Shown piece after piece: positions 46,301-60,700 of a stretch of DNA of 64,000 nt. Numbering within the stretch: the first letter of the stretch is position 1; every line of letters begins with the position of its first letter. Made by a program: the position numbers and the translations under genes. Source of the DNA: Pycnopodia helianthoides (Eukaryota > Echinodermata > Asteroidea > Forcipulatida > Asteriidae); NCBI GenBank assembly GCA_032158295.1, contig CM063261.1:2542001-2606000 (forward strand), written 5' to 3'. A model generated the notes under the pieces. It was not told the DNA's origin and made no database searches. It saw only the letters and a list, made by a program, of their open reading frames with translations.

Positions 46301-49300
46301 GGTAGGATCTTAAACCATCTCGACTCCTGAGGAGTAGGCAGCACCGCCTGTCACCTTGCATTGCATTTATTAGCCAATGAATCGCTGAAGCAATCTGTAC
46401 TCAAAGGCTCCCTTCACACGATGATTTCACGCACGTCCCTGGTCAAATTTAACGTACGTCCGACAATGTTTGAGAAGATTTCACTAGAGACCTTACGTCG
46501 CACTTTTGCCGAGCCGAACTCAAATGTTTTCAGTTCGATTTGACACGGCAAGAGCGCGACGTTTGTCACCGTGTCGTGCCGCTACCGTGTAGCACGGCAG
46601 GGCTTGCCGTGCTACACGGCAGTGCCGAACTTAAATAAAAGGTTTGCGCTAAACGTCGCTCTTTTGTCGAATTTAATTCCTAATTTTACAACTGTTTGAG
46701 TTCGACACGACAAACGTGCGACGTTTTAATAGCGCAGGGACAGTCCAAACATTGTTGTCCTTTACACGAAGTGCAATTTGTAAAACTTGTCAACCATACT
46801 TAAATTAAGCAAGGTGCTAAATTGTTGTCGTGTGAAGAGGGCTTTATACGCCCATTTATTCACAGGAAATGAGAAGCGATCAATCAAGAAATAGTCTCAT
46901 TAAAAGTACATTGCGACAAGATCAGAAATCAGGGCGTGCGATGGAGTGCCGAAGGATTTAAATCTGTCCAGACGGGGCAGCGGCATCAACAGACAGAATC
47001 ATTTAAGTTTAAATACATTTATGAGGCAATGATACTTTGAATGTGACTCATATCCAGTACGAGGGGTGCATAATTATATTAATATAATTATGTTATATAG
47101 GGGTTTTAACGTCAAGTTCAGTTCTGTGATGCACCTATTTTCCAATAGATAGAGTCCTCATGAAAGTCAGGAAAACAATTACAAGTCTCTAACCTCACGT
47201 TAAAATGGAGCAAAATTTCCTTTGATCTGATACTCTTTCACAGCGAAATTTGAAACGTGACTTCATCAAACAACAACAACAAATGGGTCTGTATATACAA
47301 TACACAGATAATTCTTGTTGTGTCGGTAAAAATTTCAAATCCGATGCTATTTCGAATGAATGTCATGAAATTCAGAAATGTCTTAAAATTTCTCCGTAGT
47401 AAAACGTACATCCCATATTTGAAATGTGACGTCAGCGAACGTTTTTGGCTTTTGACAAAAATTGCACTTGAAGGGACACCAAACACAATTGCATTTTAAT
47501 GTGAGGTTAGAAGCTTTTAAGTTTTCCCTCCATTTCCATAAAGATTATATCTAAGTTTTCCCTCCATTTTCATAAAAACTCTACCTATTGGAAAATGAGT
47601 GGATCACAAATTTGACCTTGGAGCCCCCCTTTAGTATTTCAAGCTCTTGTGATTAATTGCATTACAGACTGTTATCGCCTCTTCGACTACACTCAAAGAC
47701 CGCTCTCGCTACCCACTGACCGTTCAAGTTTCCATTGACGAAGATCTGTTGAATCCAGGGAGAGTTTCGTTCGTAAAACGTATGGGATGGAAGAGGGTGG
47801 CCTTGATATTTGAAGACAACGAGTATTTCAGACAGGTATGAAGCTAGCCCCGACTGCCACAGGTCTTCTTGTCGTAATTATTATTAATCGCCAAATGTAG
47901 AAAGTGAAAGCGTAGGTGTCCAAATGACAGGTCATGAGCAAGTTCGAGTGAGTGACTAGACTTACCAGAAACCATAGAGCATAGGGAGATTGACAAGATC
48001 GACTGTGCACTGGAGCAAGGTCGATCTAGTAAATTCGAGAGCTACGTCACACTGTTTCTGGTTAGTCTAGTCACTCTAGTCGCCCACCCGAACTTGCCCC
48101 ATGCTGTTGGCTTTCATGGTTTCGGTGCAAGAGCATTAACCATTACATGTAGTGGTACAGTAATTATACGAGGTGCCGTCTGTCAATTGAATGTCTAGAG
48201 CATTTTTGACATGTTTTTACAATGGTTTATAACAAAAAGATGTCAACCAAGTATTGCCAAAGTTCTGTTTATGGCTTACTTACCAGTAAGTAAGACTTTA
48301 TGCGTTTTAAACACTATTGTGAACCATGAGTTACATTTGCCCATATAATTGTTTTTAGATCCAGGATCACTGTCATTGTCCACAAACCCTAAGTCGACAA
48401 ACATTGTCATCGTCTGTAAACCATCTAATGAACATCCAAGAACCGTCATGGTTATAAGCAATGGTTATGGCGCATTGCCTACGTTTGTGGTTTACAAATC
48501 ATGAACATGCATTAAATTTCGAAATCATGATTTATAAACCATGTACATTTAATCGTCATGAGATATTGTTTATAAGTCATGGTGAATAGACCATCAACAT
48601 TTGATCATCATCAAATATGGTTTGTAAAACATCGCCATAAAAGTGAATCATCATAGAGCATGAACATTGAACCGTCATAAAAACATGGTTTTATAAATCA
48701 CTGTTTATAAACCATGAAAATTAAAGCATCTTTCAAAACGCGGTTTATAAACCATGAAAAACTGTGTGTTCACAAATCATGGTTTGTAAACCACACAAAC
48801 TGAAAATGAGTTCACCCAACCTCCTTCCCATTCGAATTGGTTTCCCCATCATCCGCACAAATCAATGGTCACATTGATGTCCGCATTCTCACAGGGCAGG
48901 GCCTCCTTGTCAACCATGATGAAAATCTGTGATGGTGCCCCGGTAGGTCCCAGGTAAAAGAGGTACGGCTGTGTCATATCTTGTCCTCGTAGCTCTTTGG
49001 TCTCTTTGGTATGCTGCTCATTTAGTACCAACCTGAAAAAGAAATGAAATAATAGGCCCACTTTTAAATGAAGGCCAGAGAACACCGTTTGGAAATTTGA
49101 TATTATTACAGCGTAATGTCAGCAGAAAAACTTAAGCTGAAAATATTGGAGTTAAAAAAAAACAAAAAAACATTCAAACGAAATTTAGAGCCACTCAACT
49201 CATGGCCTAGTCATTTTTATTTCAATCAGAATAAAACGTTTGTCACCATCCTTTGTGAAGTGTCCCGATAATAATCTGTTGCTGCAAGTATTACTTTTCA

Positions 49301-52300
49301 CTTTTTAAAGATATTTTTAATACATTTCATTGAATTATATGTATGGAGACCCGATCTTCGTTAAAGACAGCCATGGCCCTGCACTTATACGGCTGGGAGT
49401 AGCATGTTACTACTATAGTAACAACGTCCACGAAGACGAGTCCACTCGACTATAGAGGGCGTGGCAACTGCCGCTTCGACCACATGCGGCTTGACCCATC
49501 CCCACTTTCACAACATTTGACACCATTAAGTGTTAACATTGTGTCTGTGAACGACAGCGAGGGTCTTCATATTATTTTTCGAAAATTTAATGATGAAGTT
49601 TTGTGCTTGATTCTTGTAGAACATGGCGAAGTTGACGGAGTTGTTGAAGATGAATAATATCACCGTCTTGGCTACGGAGGCGGTGACTAATGCCGACCGG
49701 CCCGATGAGCAGATCGAAAGCTTGCGGGTGCGTCAAAATCTTATTGCTGTTTGTTGGTTGGTTGTTCGGAGTGTTTGTTTTTTGCTTTGCTTTTGGTCGC
49801 GTTTTAAAGCATAGTTTCTCCTTTGAGTTTCTCCTTTTAACAAAAAATTTCAGGATCCCAAAATAATTGTTTGTGACTAAGGGTTAAGTTTTGTTTATCT
49901 TTACCACAAATGCTGGTCCTAGCTCATCGGTTTCATATGACAAATGATTCCCTTTCCAAGTATCTTCAGCAAGTATCTTCTTAAATAACATTGATTTGTT
50001 TTCTATAAATTAAATATCATTTCCTTAGACAAAAAAAATCTTCCGATGAGCAAATTATTGATAAGCAACCTTGGGTTTTGTAATTTTCAATTGAAGACTG
50101 TAGAGATTGTTTTAATATTTTAAAAGCATTGCTAGAGATGCGTCAGTAGGCCTACTAGCCAAATCTCAAAATTTGCATTTTGTCAACTCACGAAATTGAG
50201 TTGTCAATACAATAATCCCTTCATAGGTTTACCAACAATTTTAATCCGGCATACGGATTAAGGTATCAGGTGGATCGAAAGGTTTAAATCAAAAAGAAGT
50301 TTCAAGGGGTCGTGCAACAATATGTTTCATTTTAATAGCCGAGAAAACACAACTTTTATAACCAATCTATCGTGCTATTATCGCACGTATAATTCGAACA
50401 ACCTGATATGATTCCCATCACATTTTCATCCTGCTTGTGGTATCACGTAATTCCACGGTAAGCCACGCCCACTTCACACAAACTCTGGGTTTCACCAGAC
50501 GCCGATATGCGAGCTATAGTTTGTTTTTGATAATTTGTGCAAGGCAAGTTCACTAGCTTGTGACTTTTTCATAAAACGTCCTTCAAAGTCTTCTCAGAAT
50601 TAAAAGCTTCTGTCACAAGAAATGCTTTTTAGCGATGAAATGGGTAATTTTTGGTAAAATGATATACAGCAATCGTGTGTGTGTGTGTGTCAGCTTTGGA
50701 GCAGGAAGTAGCGACATCTTTGGGCATGTAGCAAATACTAGATACCCACGCAAAATCGCTCACTTTAACTTTGGAATAATGCACGAGCCTTCAAGGTTAT
50801 TTTGTTTGCGTTTAAGGTAACTTTAATCCTCGTTTCAAACAAACCAGGAAGAATAATATCTTATTATCTATATATCTACCGAGACCTTCGAAGAAAGCAA
50901 TGGTGAGTCAATACAAAATATAAGCGTGGCACCGGTCGGACATAATGTAACAGAGCGACGGGCTGAGATAGTTCCATATTCAGAAACTGGAAACCTTAAT
51001 TAATTTTCTGCATGACAGGATAACACATGGAATTGACTATATTCGTAAGACTCGTAAAGTCAATGAGCACAATTTTAGAAGCTTAAAATAAATCTACACG
51101 ACAAACAAGGGTTTATATTTTAACCTCAGCAGCATTACAAAGACTTTCTTAAATATAATAAGCTTTCGTTTAATCCTGAGGGAAAGAGCCATGAAATTAT
51201 TTTTTAGACGAAACCCCGACAATTAATTTCAAAATTGCAGGAGCATAGGGTCATAGGTTGGTTTATGTCAACGTATATCACTGTGCTGATTTTTAAGCAC
51301 AATTTTGGTGAAAGATAAAAGTCGCATTTGAAAGTTTCAGCTGAATACAGTGTCTATTTGCCGAGAAAACAGCAAAAAAACCTGCCACGGTATTTTCACA
51401 TGAACGTTGAATCCATCCACGTTTAGCAAGGAGACAGCCAATCGCGGGTACCAATCGCATCTCTGGCTGCAGCATTCGCGAACGGACACCAACCCTCCGA
51501 AGTCTGAGAACGATTTATGCATGAATCGTTTCTCAAATCAAATGTTTTGTGGTGAAAAATTATCTGATAAATTTTACCTCGAAGGGAATCTTTTCTCAAA
51601 AATAGTTCATATCTATCAGCGCCTGCAGTGCTTCTAACAAAGTAAGTTTTTATTGTCATTAATTGTTGGAGTATTTACCAATCTCTGATCCTACCTGTAA
51701 ATCTCGAGAAACACGCTTATTGGAGAAAAACTAAAAGCCACTCTTTTTGGAATCTTCCCAGAGGCATGATGCCAGAGTCATATTTACAGGCTTCTACCCT
51801 GAAGTAGCCGTGAAGCTATTTTGCAAGGTGAGTACCTTTTAGATCGATCTACTCAATTAAATGTGCCATGCCCTGAAGAATTGAACGGTGTAACCAACGT
51901 CGTTTCAGGCTACACTCTAAAGAATTGACCCGAATCCACGTGGGGCCTAGAATGACCAATGGCCCGGAATGTTTTTTCAAAATGACCCAGAAAATGGGTC
52001 AACTTGACGCAGGATACCGATCAACCCCCCCCCTTTTTTTTACCACCAGTTTACGGGTCAGCCTGACCCAGACCTGAGACCCAGAATCCAGGTTAACTTT
52101 GACCCGGACGTTTTAGAGTGTACGTCTGCAGCTGCGGCTTGGTCACCGCGTCAATGTGTTGAACCATAGTCTTTCGTTGGCAACACCCTTAGCAACAGCC
52201 ACAGCCAGAGCGGCAGCGGCCATTTCGGACGTGACCCTAGTATTACTTAGAGTTATTACAACACCCCTTCATTTGATTCTATCTGTTGATTGGCCGAGAG

Positions 52301-54278
52301 CGTGTCACATGGTGTTGTGTACTTTTACTCTTGGCTATAGTATTACGAGACTCAGTAATGATTGCAGACAGGAAGCACGACGCACACGGTGTTACATCTC
52401 TTTGTAAAAACACATCCAATTTGGCCTTCGGGCTTCGATCTATTTTTGTTTCAATAATAGCAAGTAATGTGTTTTGTATTCAAGCAAACATGCATGCACT
52501 ATGTTGAAAAACAGCAAAAACGGAGACATAATGTTTGCCTTCCACTCAGTATTTGTTTTTCATTAACAAGCCTGTATTTTCAATATACTTGCCTATAAAA
52601 GCTCACTTTCGATAATTTTCTCTAATCAGTATGGAAAATAATGTTGGGTAACACTCCTTGATGGTCCGATTCCTCCCTTTTTCTATGTCAGGTTTTCAAA
52701 GCTAATCTCTACGGAGAAAAATACGTATGGATCTTACCGGGCTGGTACCCTGACGGCTGGTGGATTAATGTACCTGATGTTCCTTGTACCAATGAGGAAT
52801 TCCTATTGACGTTGGACCTGCACATCTCCTTTGACGGGGACCAGGCTATTAGTGACGCAGCACTCATTGATTTCAACGGCGTGGTTAGTTTTGTCCAGAG
52901 TAATTTTCAAACGCAGAGTAAAAAAGAAAAGAAAACAAAGTTAAAATTCTGTTTCTGACCAGTAGTCCGGGTCGACTTGGAACCAATTCCAGGTCACGCC
53001 AACTCAATATAGGCATATAGGGTGGTAAATGCAAATATTAATACATGGAGATCTATTTATTTTCTAAAGTTGTTGTGCAAACATGTGTTTATCATTTAAG
53101 TTATTGAAACAGAGGCTCATTCCACTGCAGTGGCTGAAATAGTCTGGCCCCTTTTGGTGCAATGAGAATCAGTAACAAATATTACTATTGAAGGTAGAGA
53201 ACGCCACAACAGATACATATTTTTTCAATTTTTAGAAACCTTACCCAGAGCAGCTGCGATACCTTGAAGCCCTTCACGTCACTGAGGATAACGCACGTGA
53301 TATCTACGCCTACGATTGCTTGATGACAATGGCTTTGGCGCTCAATGCATCAATAGCTGATCTGGAGGTGCTGACTCCACCCAGAAGACTGGACGAGTTT
53401 AGCTACGGAGATGAAGAAATGGCGGGAATTTTGTTGAGGAACGTTTTGAAGACAGAGTTTGATGGACTCACGGTTAGAATGGAAATTTAATGTTGGCAAT
53501 TACGCATTGAGTAATATTGAGTTGCATGCTTTCGGATCAACTCGGGTCCTATTGAGCTGTATACACACTCCCGGTTCTGATTTGACCCGGATTTTGGGTC
53601 CCAGGGAACCTGACACACGTGTGGCTCAGGCTGACTCGAAAACTTATTAAAAATTGGGTTATAACTCTGATTCTGCATCAGCTTGACCCACTTCTGGGCA
53701 ATTTTTTTTCACAGATTCCGGGTCATACTGACACAGAAATTGGTCAGGCCCCATGTGACCAGGAATCTTGGTCAATTCTGACCGGTGAGTTTTCAGAGTG
53801 AGGCCTGAACAAACCCGGTAGTGCAGCAACTCGACGTTTCAATCATTGTGCTCTAAGCATCTTCAGGAATGAGAAAAGAGCTTTTTAACTTATTTTCGCA
53901 GTTTAAAAAAAAAATCATGTTCCGTCTGAAAGGAGGGACAAAGTCATAATTCAACTTGGGTTTTTATTGTTGATGGAACTAAACGGATAACATGTTTGTA
54001 TCTTATGACATTTTGAGTTTTGATTTGTGAGTTTTGATTTAACAGAAGGATTTCAATTGTGTCATCTCGCCAGGATCGTGTTGTGATTGGCGAAGAGGGG
54101 GTGCGTCACAGTATCGTTTACGTCAAACAATTCCAAGGTTTGTGCAACTGGCCTTAAAAAGGACCAAGAACAATATTTGTCTCTACTTTGTGTGAAAGAT
54201 TGTGTACTTGTCTGTTTTGATAGAGTCCTGTTTTTGAGCATCCAATACAATTCCAAAAGGTGGCAAAAATGCTTTAAA

Positions 54279-54312
<34 letters not shown>

Positions 54313-54712
54313 AGACTAATTTTGAGCAGAAGGAACTCGATCCTCTGTTAAACAGGAAAATCGGAAGAATGTCGAGTGAAAAGAGTTATGAGGTGGTAAG
54401 GACTGAAGTAAGCCTGAACCATTTACAGGTCAGGCTGCCCCGGAAAGTGGTAAAAAAAAAAGATTTTAACTCGGATTCTAAGCCGATTTTACCCATTTTG
54501 GGGTCATACTGACCCAGAAATTGGTCAGGCTCAGAGGGACCCGGATATGGGTCAAGTTCCGACCAGAGGGGGAGCCGGGGTTTGAAGACGAATCCGGCTT
54601 TAATCTTTATTCTCAATTATAATTTCAGATGGCCGCACAGTGAGAATCGCTGCCCACAATGCCGAAAATGGGGAATACAGGGAGGTCAACAATACGAACA
54701 TCATGTGGAAAG
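43310..54712 (+). CDS. GABA-B-like receptor exons 1–9: Venus-flytrap domain
   Basis: Exons: 1, 43310–43585; 2, 46164–46301; 3, 47668–47835; 4, 49620–49727; 5, 51762–51827; 6, 52692–52883; 7, 53236–53472; 8, 54074–54137; 9, 54629–54712. Lobe 1 opens VYIGGFFPIETPYF, continues SITWGPMFSSVAVV and TVIASSTTLKDRSRYPLT, then MGWKRVALIFED. Lobe 2 has VIFTGFYPEVAVKLFCK. The Cys pair around LFCKVFK and VPCTNEE is kept. The Cys pair that GABA-B1 has in its first lobe (near QACQPA and SKCDPG) is absent at both positions. The Glu that anchors the GABA amino group in GABA-B1 (before the AYD motif) aligns here with Arg in ARDIYAYD. Serines of FSSV and ASST are retained. Confidence 0.9.
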
Positions 54713-57700
54713 GTTAAACTATAAATAAGTATCACACTACGGTAGCCCTATAGTCTTTACAGCATTCAATATTGTTTTTAAATGGAAACTGAAACTAAAA
54801 TTAATTACAGACTTTTGACAAAACAAATATGACTGACATTCATAAACTGATCAGACAGACTTAAATTCTCTCCGTTGAGAAAAAAACATATAAAAAGTCT
54901 AGCTTAATCAGTTTTTTTAATCAATTCCATTTTAAGGGCGGGCAGGCACAATTTCGTTTTAATTTTGACGGATTACTAAATAAAACGCAGCCTTCCGGCC
55001 AGCAAAGATGTCAAGGCTCGTAAAGCGATCATTTCTACAATAGACCAAAAATAGCAGTTCGATTTGTTTGTTTTGCCAATCGAGTATATCATCATTTGCA
55101 AATTCATTTTCTAAAAGGTCTTAACCGACCGGTGGATGGAAAGACAGAACTGCCGCAGATTGTTCAGATCTCGACCCCGTTCAAGATTGCGATCTTCGCC
55201 GTAGCTGGCGGTGGAGTTTTTCTTGCTTTGTTGTTTCTTGTGCTCAATGTAGCGTTACGAAACGAAAGGTTTGTTGAAAATGACGACGACTGTTTTGTTT
55301 GGTTCGTGTTTTGGTTGAAGTATTGTGCAGTTTCATTTTGAGGAGGCATTATACCGTCGAAACAATGCAGAGGACATTGACTTTGAAATTATTGTTGGTA
55401 ATCTCGTTCAACGTCAACCGTGTGAGGAGATGGAATATTATTTTTACGTTTACCTTGCTGGTGTTTACAATAAATGCCATCACCATTTTGTATATCCGGT
55501 TTGCCTTTTTAATTAAACATTTAAAACTCTCTTTCCCCCCTTAATGGCAAGTTTTTTTTAATGGCCTGACTTTTCGACCCTAGCAGAGTCTTTCTCGAGG
55601 GCTGAATGACTTGTTTATTAAGAATTTGTGTACTTGTTATTATGGTTAGCACAATTCGCACAAAGGTTTTATCTAGATTATGCCAACATCTAATAAATCT
55701 GACAAGACCTTGAGACTTTTCTGAAACAAAGGCACCGAGTCCAAAACACCTTTTTGTGTTCTCCTACATTATCAAGGTAAAACGTGCACACATCAGCTTT
55801 TCCTATATTGGTTTTTGTATGTGAGGTGTGCGTGGCTTACAGTGTAACTACAAATTATTTGATTTAATGGTGAAAAACTAAGTCACAACTAAGGCCTGCG
55901 CTAAACGTCGCACTTTTGCCGAGCCGAACTCAAATGTTTTCAGTTCGATTCGACACGGCAAGAGCGCGACGTTTGTCACCGTGTCGTGCCGCTACCGTGT
56001 AGCACGGCAGGGCTTGCCGTGTTACACGGCAGTGCCGAACTTAAATAAAAGGTTTCCGCTAAACGTCGCTCTTTTGTCGAATTTAATTCCTAATTTTACA
56101 ACTGTTTGAGTTCGACACGACAAACGTGCGACGTTTAGCGCAGGCCTTAGTCACGTCCATTAAAATGTTTTTGTTTGTTTGTTTGTTTTCCAATGCACAA
56201 TACAAACTGATGACTTGACTAATTACTTTCAAAGAGCTGTGAAGATTTCAAGTCCACAGATTAACAATCTGATCGTCTTGGGCTGCCTTCTTCTCTACTC
56301 TTCAGTGTTTGTGTCCGGTGTGGACTCACGTGCCTTCACAGACGTAGCCTTTATGATTCTTTGCCACGTAAGTGAAGTCTCTTGTCAAAGTGTGGTACTA
56401 TTTATTACCGATAAACTTAATAAATAAACACTCGGGAGAGTTCATGCACTCTGATTGGTCGAAGACTGGTCACGTACGAGTGTATTAACACAAAAGACCG
56501 GCTCTGTGAACTAGCGAATACATGGCCCCTAAACAAGTATAATGTGGTTTGGTGTAAACGTTCTGTATGCACTGTGCTTGTTGGAATTGTGAGGAGGAAC
56601 TATCAAATTCCACTTTTTTCTTTGTGGGTATTGCAACCTCGTTCCCAGGGGTGATCGATCTCGCCGCGCCATTTTTTTCAGCGCATGCCTTGCTTGCTCA
56701 TAACCACTGGAATTGGCTCATTAAAATGTGCTCAAATCCAGCACATTTTAATTACGCCTGTGGCCGATCCACACCACGCGCCCGCTCAAGTATGTTAACC
56801 CCCAAAAGACCTGGTCCTCACACTATTATTGTCTAAATAATTATCAACAACTTCAGTTCGAAAGCTTACTCGAGTTGCAGTAGGCCCATCAGTCGTCGTC
56901 CCGAGAGATTTCGCCGTCCGAAATTAACGCCAGGTTGACAGTCTGGAATGTGCAAGCGTACGCATGACTGAAGTGAAGTCTCACAAGTTTAAACATTGCT
57001 TCTGTTTATGTTTTTACAGGTGAAAGTGGTGCTCGTGTGCGTAGGTATATCCTTGTCATTTGGCTCTCTTCTAATGAAGACCTACCGCATCTTCGCCATC
57101 TTCCAGAAAGCTGTGGCGAAATTTAAGCAAATTGTGAGTGAAATTTTGATATACTTTTGTTAATTAATTCTCATCCATCCCAATATAAAAACAATCGAGC
57201 CATAAATTTGTACACAAATTATTATTTCACAGGATTTGCCAGATAAGAAGTTGATAGGGTTCGTAATGCTGCTAGTGTTGGTTGATGGCGTCATCATGAC
57301 GTTATGGGCGGTCTTCGGACAGTTGACGGTGAAGACAATTCTTCTTGAACCGAAGGCAAGTTCTGCCAGTGCGATTGGGTTATATTTGATTTTATTTCAA
57401 GTATAAAAGTCCCAAAAGGAACTTTGAAATATATTGCATCACAAGTGGGGATGGGTTGTTTAATTACTTAAGAAAACGTTCCCATATTCCAAGGGGGAAA
57501 ATCAACAGAGAGTGGGGATCTTACAAGAGTCAATCGTGGATGAGGGTTAACCCCAGTTCTTCTGGTTCACATGGCAAGCACCCTTGTTTACAGGTTTCCT
57601 CAGGCTTGTAAGCTACAGTGATTAAGTTAACATTTTTGAGGCATCCTCGGTTTCATTACCAGAAATATAAAATAATAATCAAACTACTTTGTGGGGGTTG

Positions 57701-60700
57701 TGGATAAGCCTATATTTTTCGTATTTGCTTCTGAATTATACTATAGGTGTTTCTCAGAAAGGTTTGAACACACACGATGAAGCTTAACAATTCAGAATCT
57801 TTCCTTTAGCTCTCAGAAACCGATAGTCCACAGAGTGAGATCTTCATCATACCAAAATTGCGCCAATGTGGCTCCGTGTATGACATCTATTTTAGCAGCG
57901 CCCTCTACGGCTTCAAAGGCTTTCTACTTGTGTTTGGTATTTTCTTGGCGTGGGAGACCAAGAATGTGAATGTTAAAGGACTGGACGACAGTAAGTTATT
58001 AAATATCGTTTTTGGAAACGCACCCGTTCCATTTAAAAGGAAAAGAAAAAAGAAAGAACCCCCCCCCGAAAAACACCAAAACAACAACCCCAAAACAAAC
58101 AAACAAACAAAAACACGGAAAATCCTTTTTAACAAAGTTGTGGGCAGAAAATGACAAACAAACGGAATAATTTTAAACAATGACATGTGTGGTCAAAGTT
58201 TACTCGGATGCAATACCGACATATCCAGGTCATCTCACTCAAAGAACCTGACCCTGACACTGGGTCACAGAAACTTTGGCAATGCCTACAGTAACTAAAC
58301 ACAAGAGGGCGGTATAACAATTATCGTAACAAAATTTGTCACTAGCTAAACCAGCATGCATCTCATTCCACGGCTATCGCATGCGCACTGAGTATTTGCG
58401 AAAAGGTCTATGAACCGTCATCCTTATCACTCTGCTTGTGCCCCCAAACAGCATAATTTGGATTAATAGTTTAATTTCTTATATACATGTAATGGAATCT
58501 TTGTATTTTTAATGATTTAATTGCATTTTTGTGTAGTTTTTTTATGGGAGATCAGTGAGTTTTTTATTATTACTGAATAGATCACGCAGAAGAAGAAAAC
58601 AAAAAAAGTAAACAAAGAAATGTACATTTTCACACCACAAGATTTTTCTTAACAAAATCATTCAAATAATTTCAAGGAACATTCTTTTTACTTTGTAACC
58701 ATACAGTTGTTTATTTAACACACACACAAATGAGCAAAATTTCCTTATTCTGCTTTCAGGTAAATATGTCGCCCTTTCAGTTTACGTGGTCGGTATAACA
58801 ATTGTCTTGGCCGTACCAACCCTGCAAGTCTTTGTCAACAACGCCGACATACATTTCTGTATCTACGGTATCGCCGTAGTGTTCGCCAATACCGTCGTCT
58901 TGTGCTTGGTCTTTGTGCCCAAGGTATGCAATTATCATTATTTTTTGGTGAAAGTTTCGGTTTGATATTTTGTACAAGCGTATGCTACCACTTTTTCGTT
59001 CGCAGCCAGTTGGTTGAAACATATTGAAAGTGTTTTAATACTATAGTGATCCAAAGGGATAGTTTCAATGCAGTAGAAGTGACAGAAAAAAGCTTAGACT
59101 TTCAGGGACGCTTGGTGGCAGCAGACTTACCAGGTTGTGGTGCACCACACTAAAGTACTTAACAAATATTTAGTCTCTCAGCCTCTTGAAAACCAATCAG
59201 ATTTATTTTCAGACAACTAATTCAGATTTCGTTTCAATTTTTGGTAGGTCAGCCGTTTGGAATTTTGGCTAATTACCCTAGAAAAAAAAAAAAAAAAAAA
59301 ATGAAAATGCTTTTTCCCAAACCGACTCGCTGCCAGTTTCCATGAGGCATTCCTCCCATTCCTAAGCCAAATAGTACCAACTTTAAAGTCTAAATTTATC
59401 GAATTTCCTCAAAAGTTGAAGCATAGAGCCCCAAGGTTGTGATACATTGTTATAATTGCACAATCTATTAAGTGCATGACCCCCAAAACGTTATATTCAA
59501 AAGATTTTGAGGGCCTACAAAACTATGATAATCAGCTTGGCGCATGAATTTTGTGATGCACCCGTCCTGCCGTTGAAATGGTCGCATGCTGTGAAAATCA
59601 TAACATAATCGGTATCGTCGTCAACAATACGGAAACTCAAACTAGTAAAGGATTGTGTCCGAATTGGAGGCTACAGCTACGGCTGCAACTGTTGCTAATG
59701 GTGTTGCAATGCTTGCTGGCGTGGTTATCCAGCCGTAGCTGTAGCCAGTAGTTCAGACACAGCCTATGATTTAAACTCACCCTGGGAATTTCACAGAGTT
59801 GACCTCTAATTGTGTCTTTTAACGTCATCAGTTTGCCCTGTGTTATACATCACGTGGGAGTCACCTACGCATCAGCATGATGAACACAGCTGGTGGCAGC
59901 AGCGCTCTGTCCACCAATCTGTCTTTATTTACCTCTACTGGAGAGGACAAGAACCGGCTAGCTGACCTGCAGAGGACACGTGAAGAGGTAAATAAGATAT
60001 TTATATCCGGGGAAGGGGCAGAGTACCACTGATCTTGATTCGGTGCCTTTTCCTAAGTGGGTTTATACGGTAATCGGCAGCCGCAACTTCTTCAATGAGG
60101 ATCTATCAATTCGTCACCGTTTTCACGAAGAGTCAAATGTCCAAACGCTTACATTTTACGCTATGCTTGGCTTAAAACTGCAAAAATAAAGCCACGGTTT
60201 GCAGTGGATGATTATGTATCCTCTCCAATGACCAACTTATTTTCTTTATATATATCGGCTAATTACCATAGTAATTAGTAAAAGATACCTGTCTCTTCGT
60301 GAAACCTAAAAAGTGAGATGACCTACTTAAACACCCTACTGGATAACGTATTTACATTGGAAGAGGCGCGCGTGTCACGTGATCACGTGCAACCCGACAT
60401 AGATGGCTCTTCGTGAAAAACAAGTTTTGCTGCTTTTTACGCTCTTCTGTTACAATGTATTACAATGCATTTTCGAGGCTGATGGCTCTTCGTGAAAACA
60501 CAAAATGCATCTGTTGAGATAAAGGCCCCTTCCTGTAATAATCAATAATTTGTTATTTTATGAAAGTGGCTCTTCGTGAAAACGGTGACGAATTATCATA
60601 ACATTACTTCACAGCTATCGGTTATCCTCTACATAAAGAGCCGAAGCAATAACTAGGAATGAATTTTAAGTTGATGCAAAAAACACAGAAGCAAATGAAA

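Noticed and set aside
56567..56836. 89-residue frame between receptor exons 11 and 12
   Set aside because: No acceptor or donor fits the receptor phase, and the ends (CAACCTCGTTCCCAGG and AAAAGACCTGGTCC) look like repeat termini.
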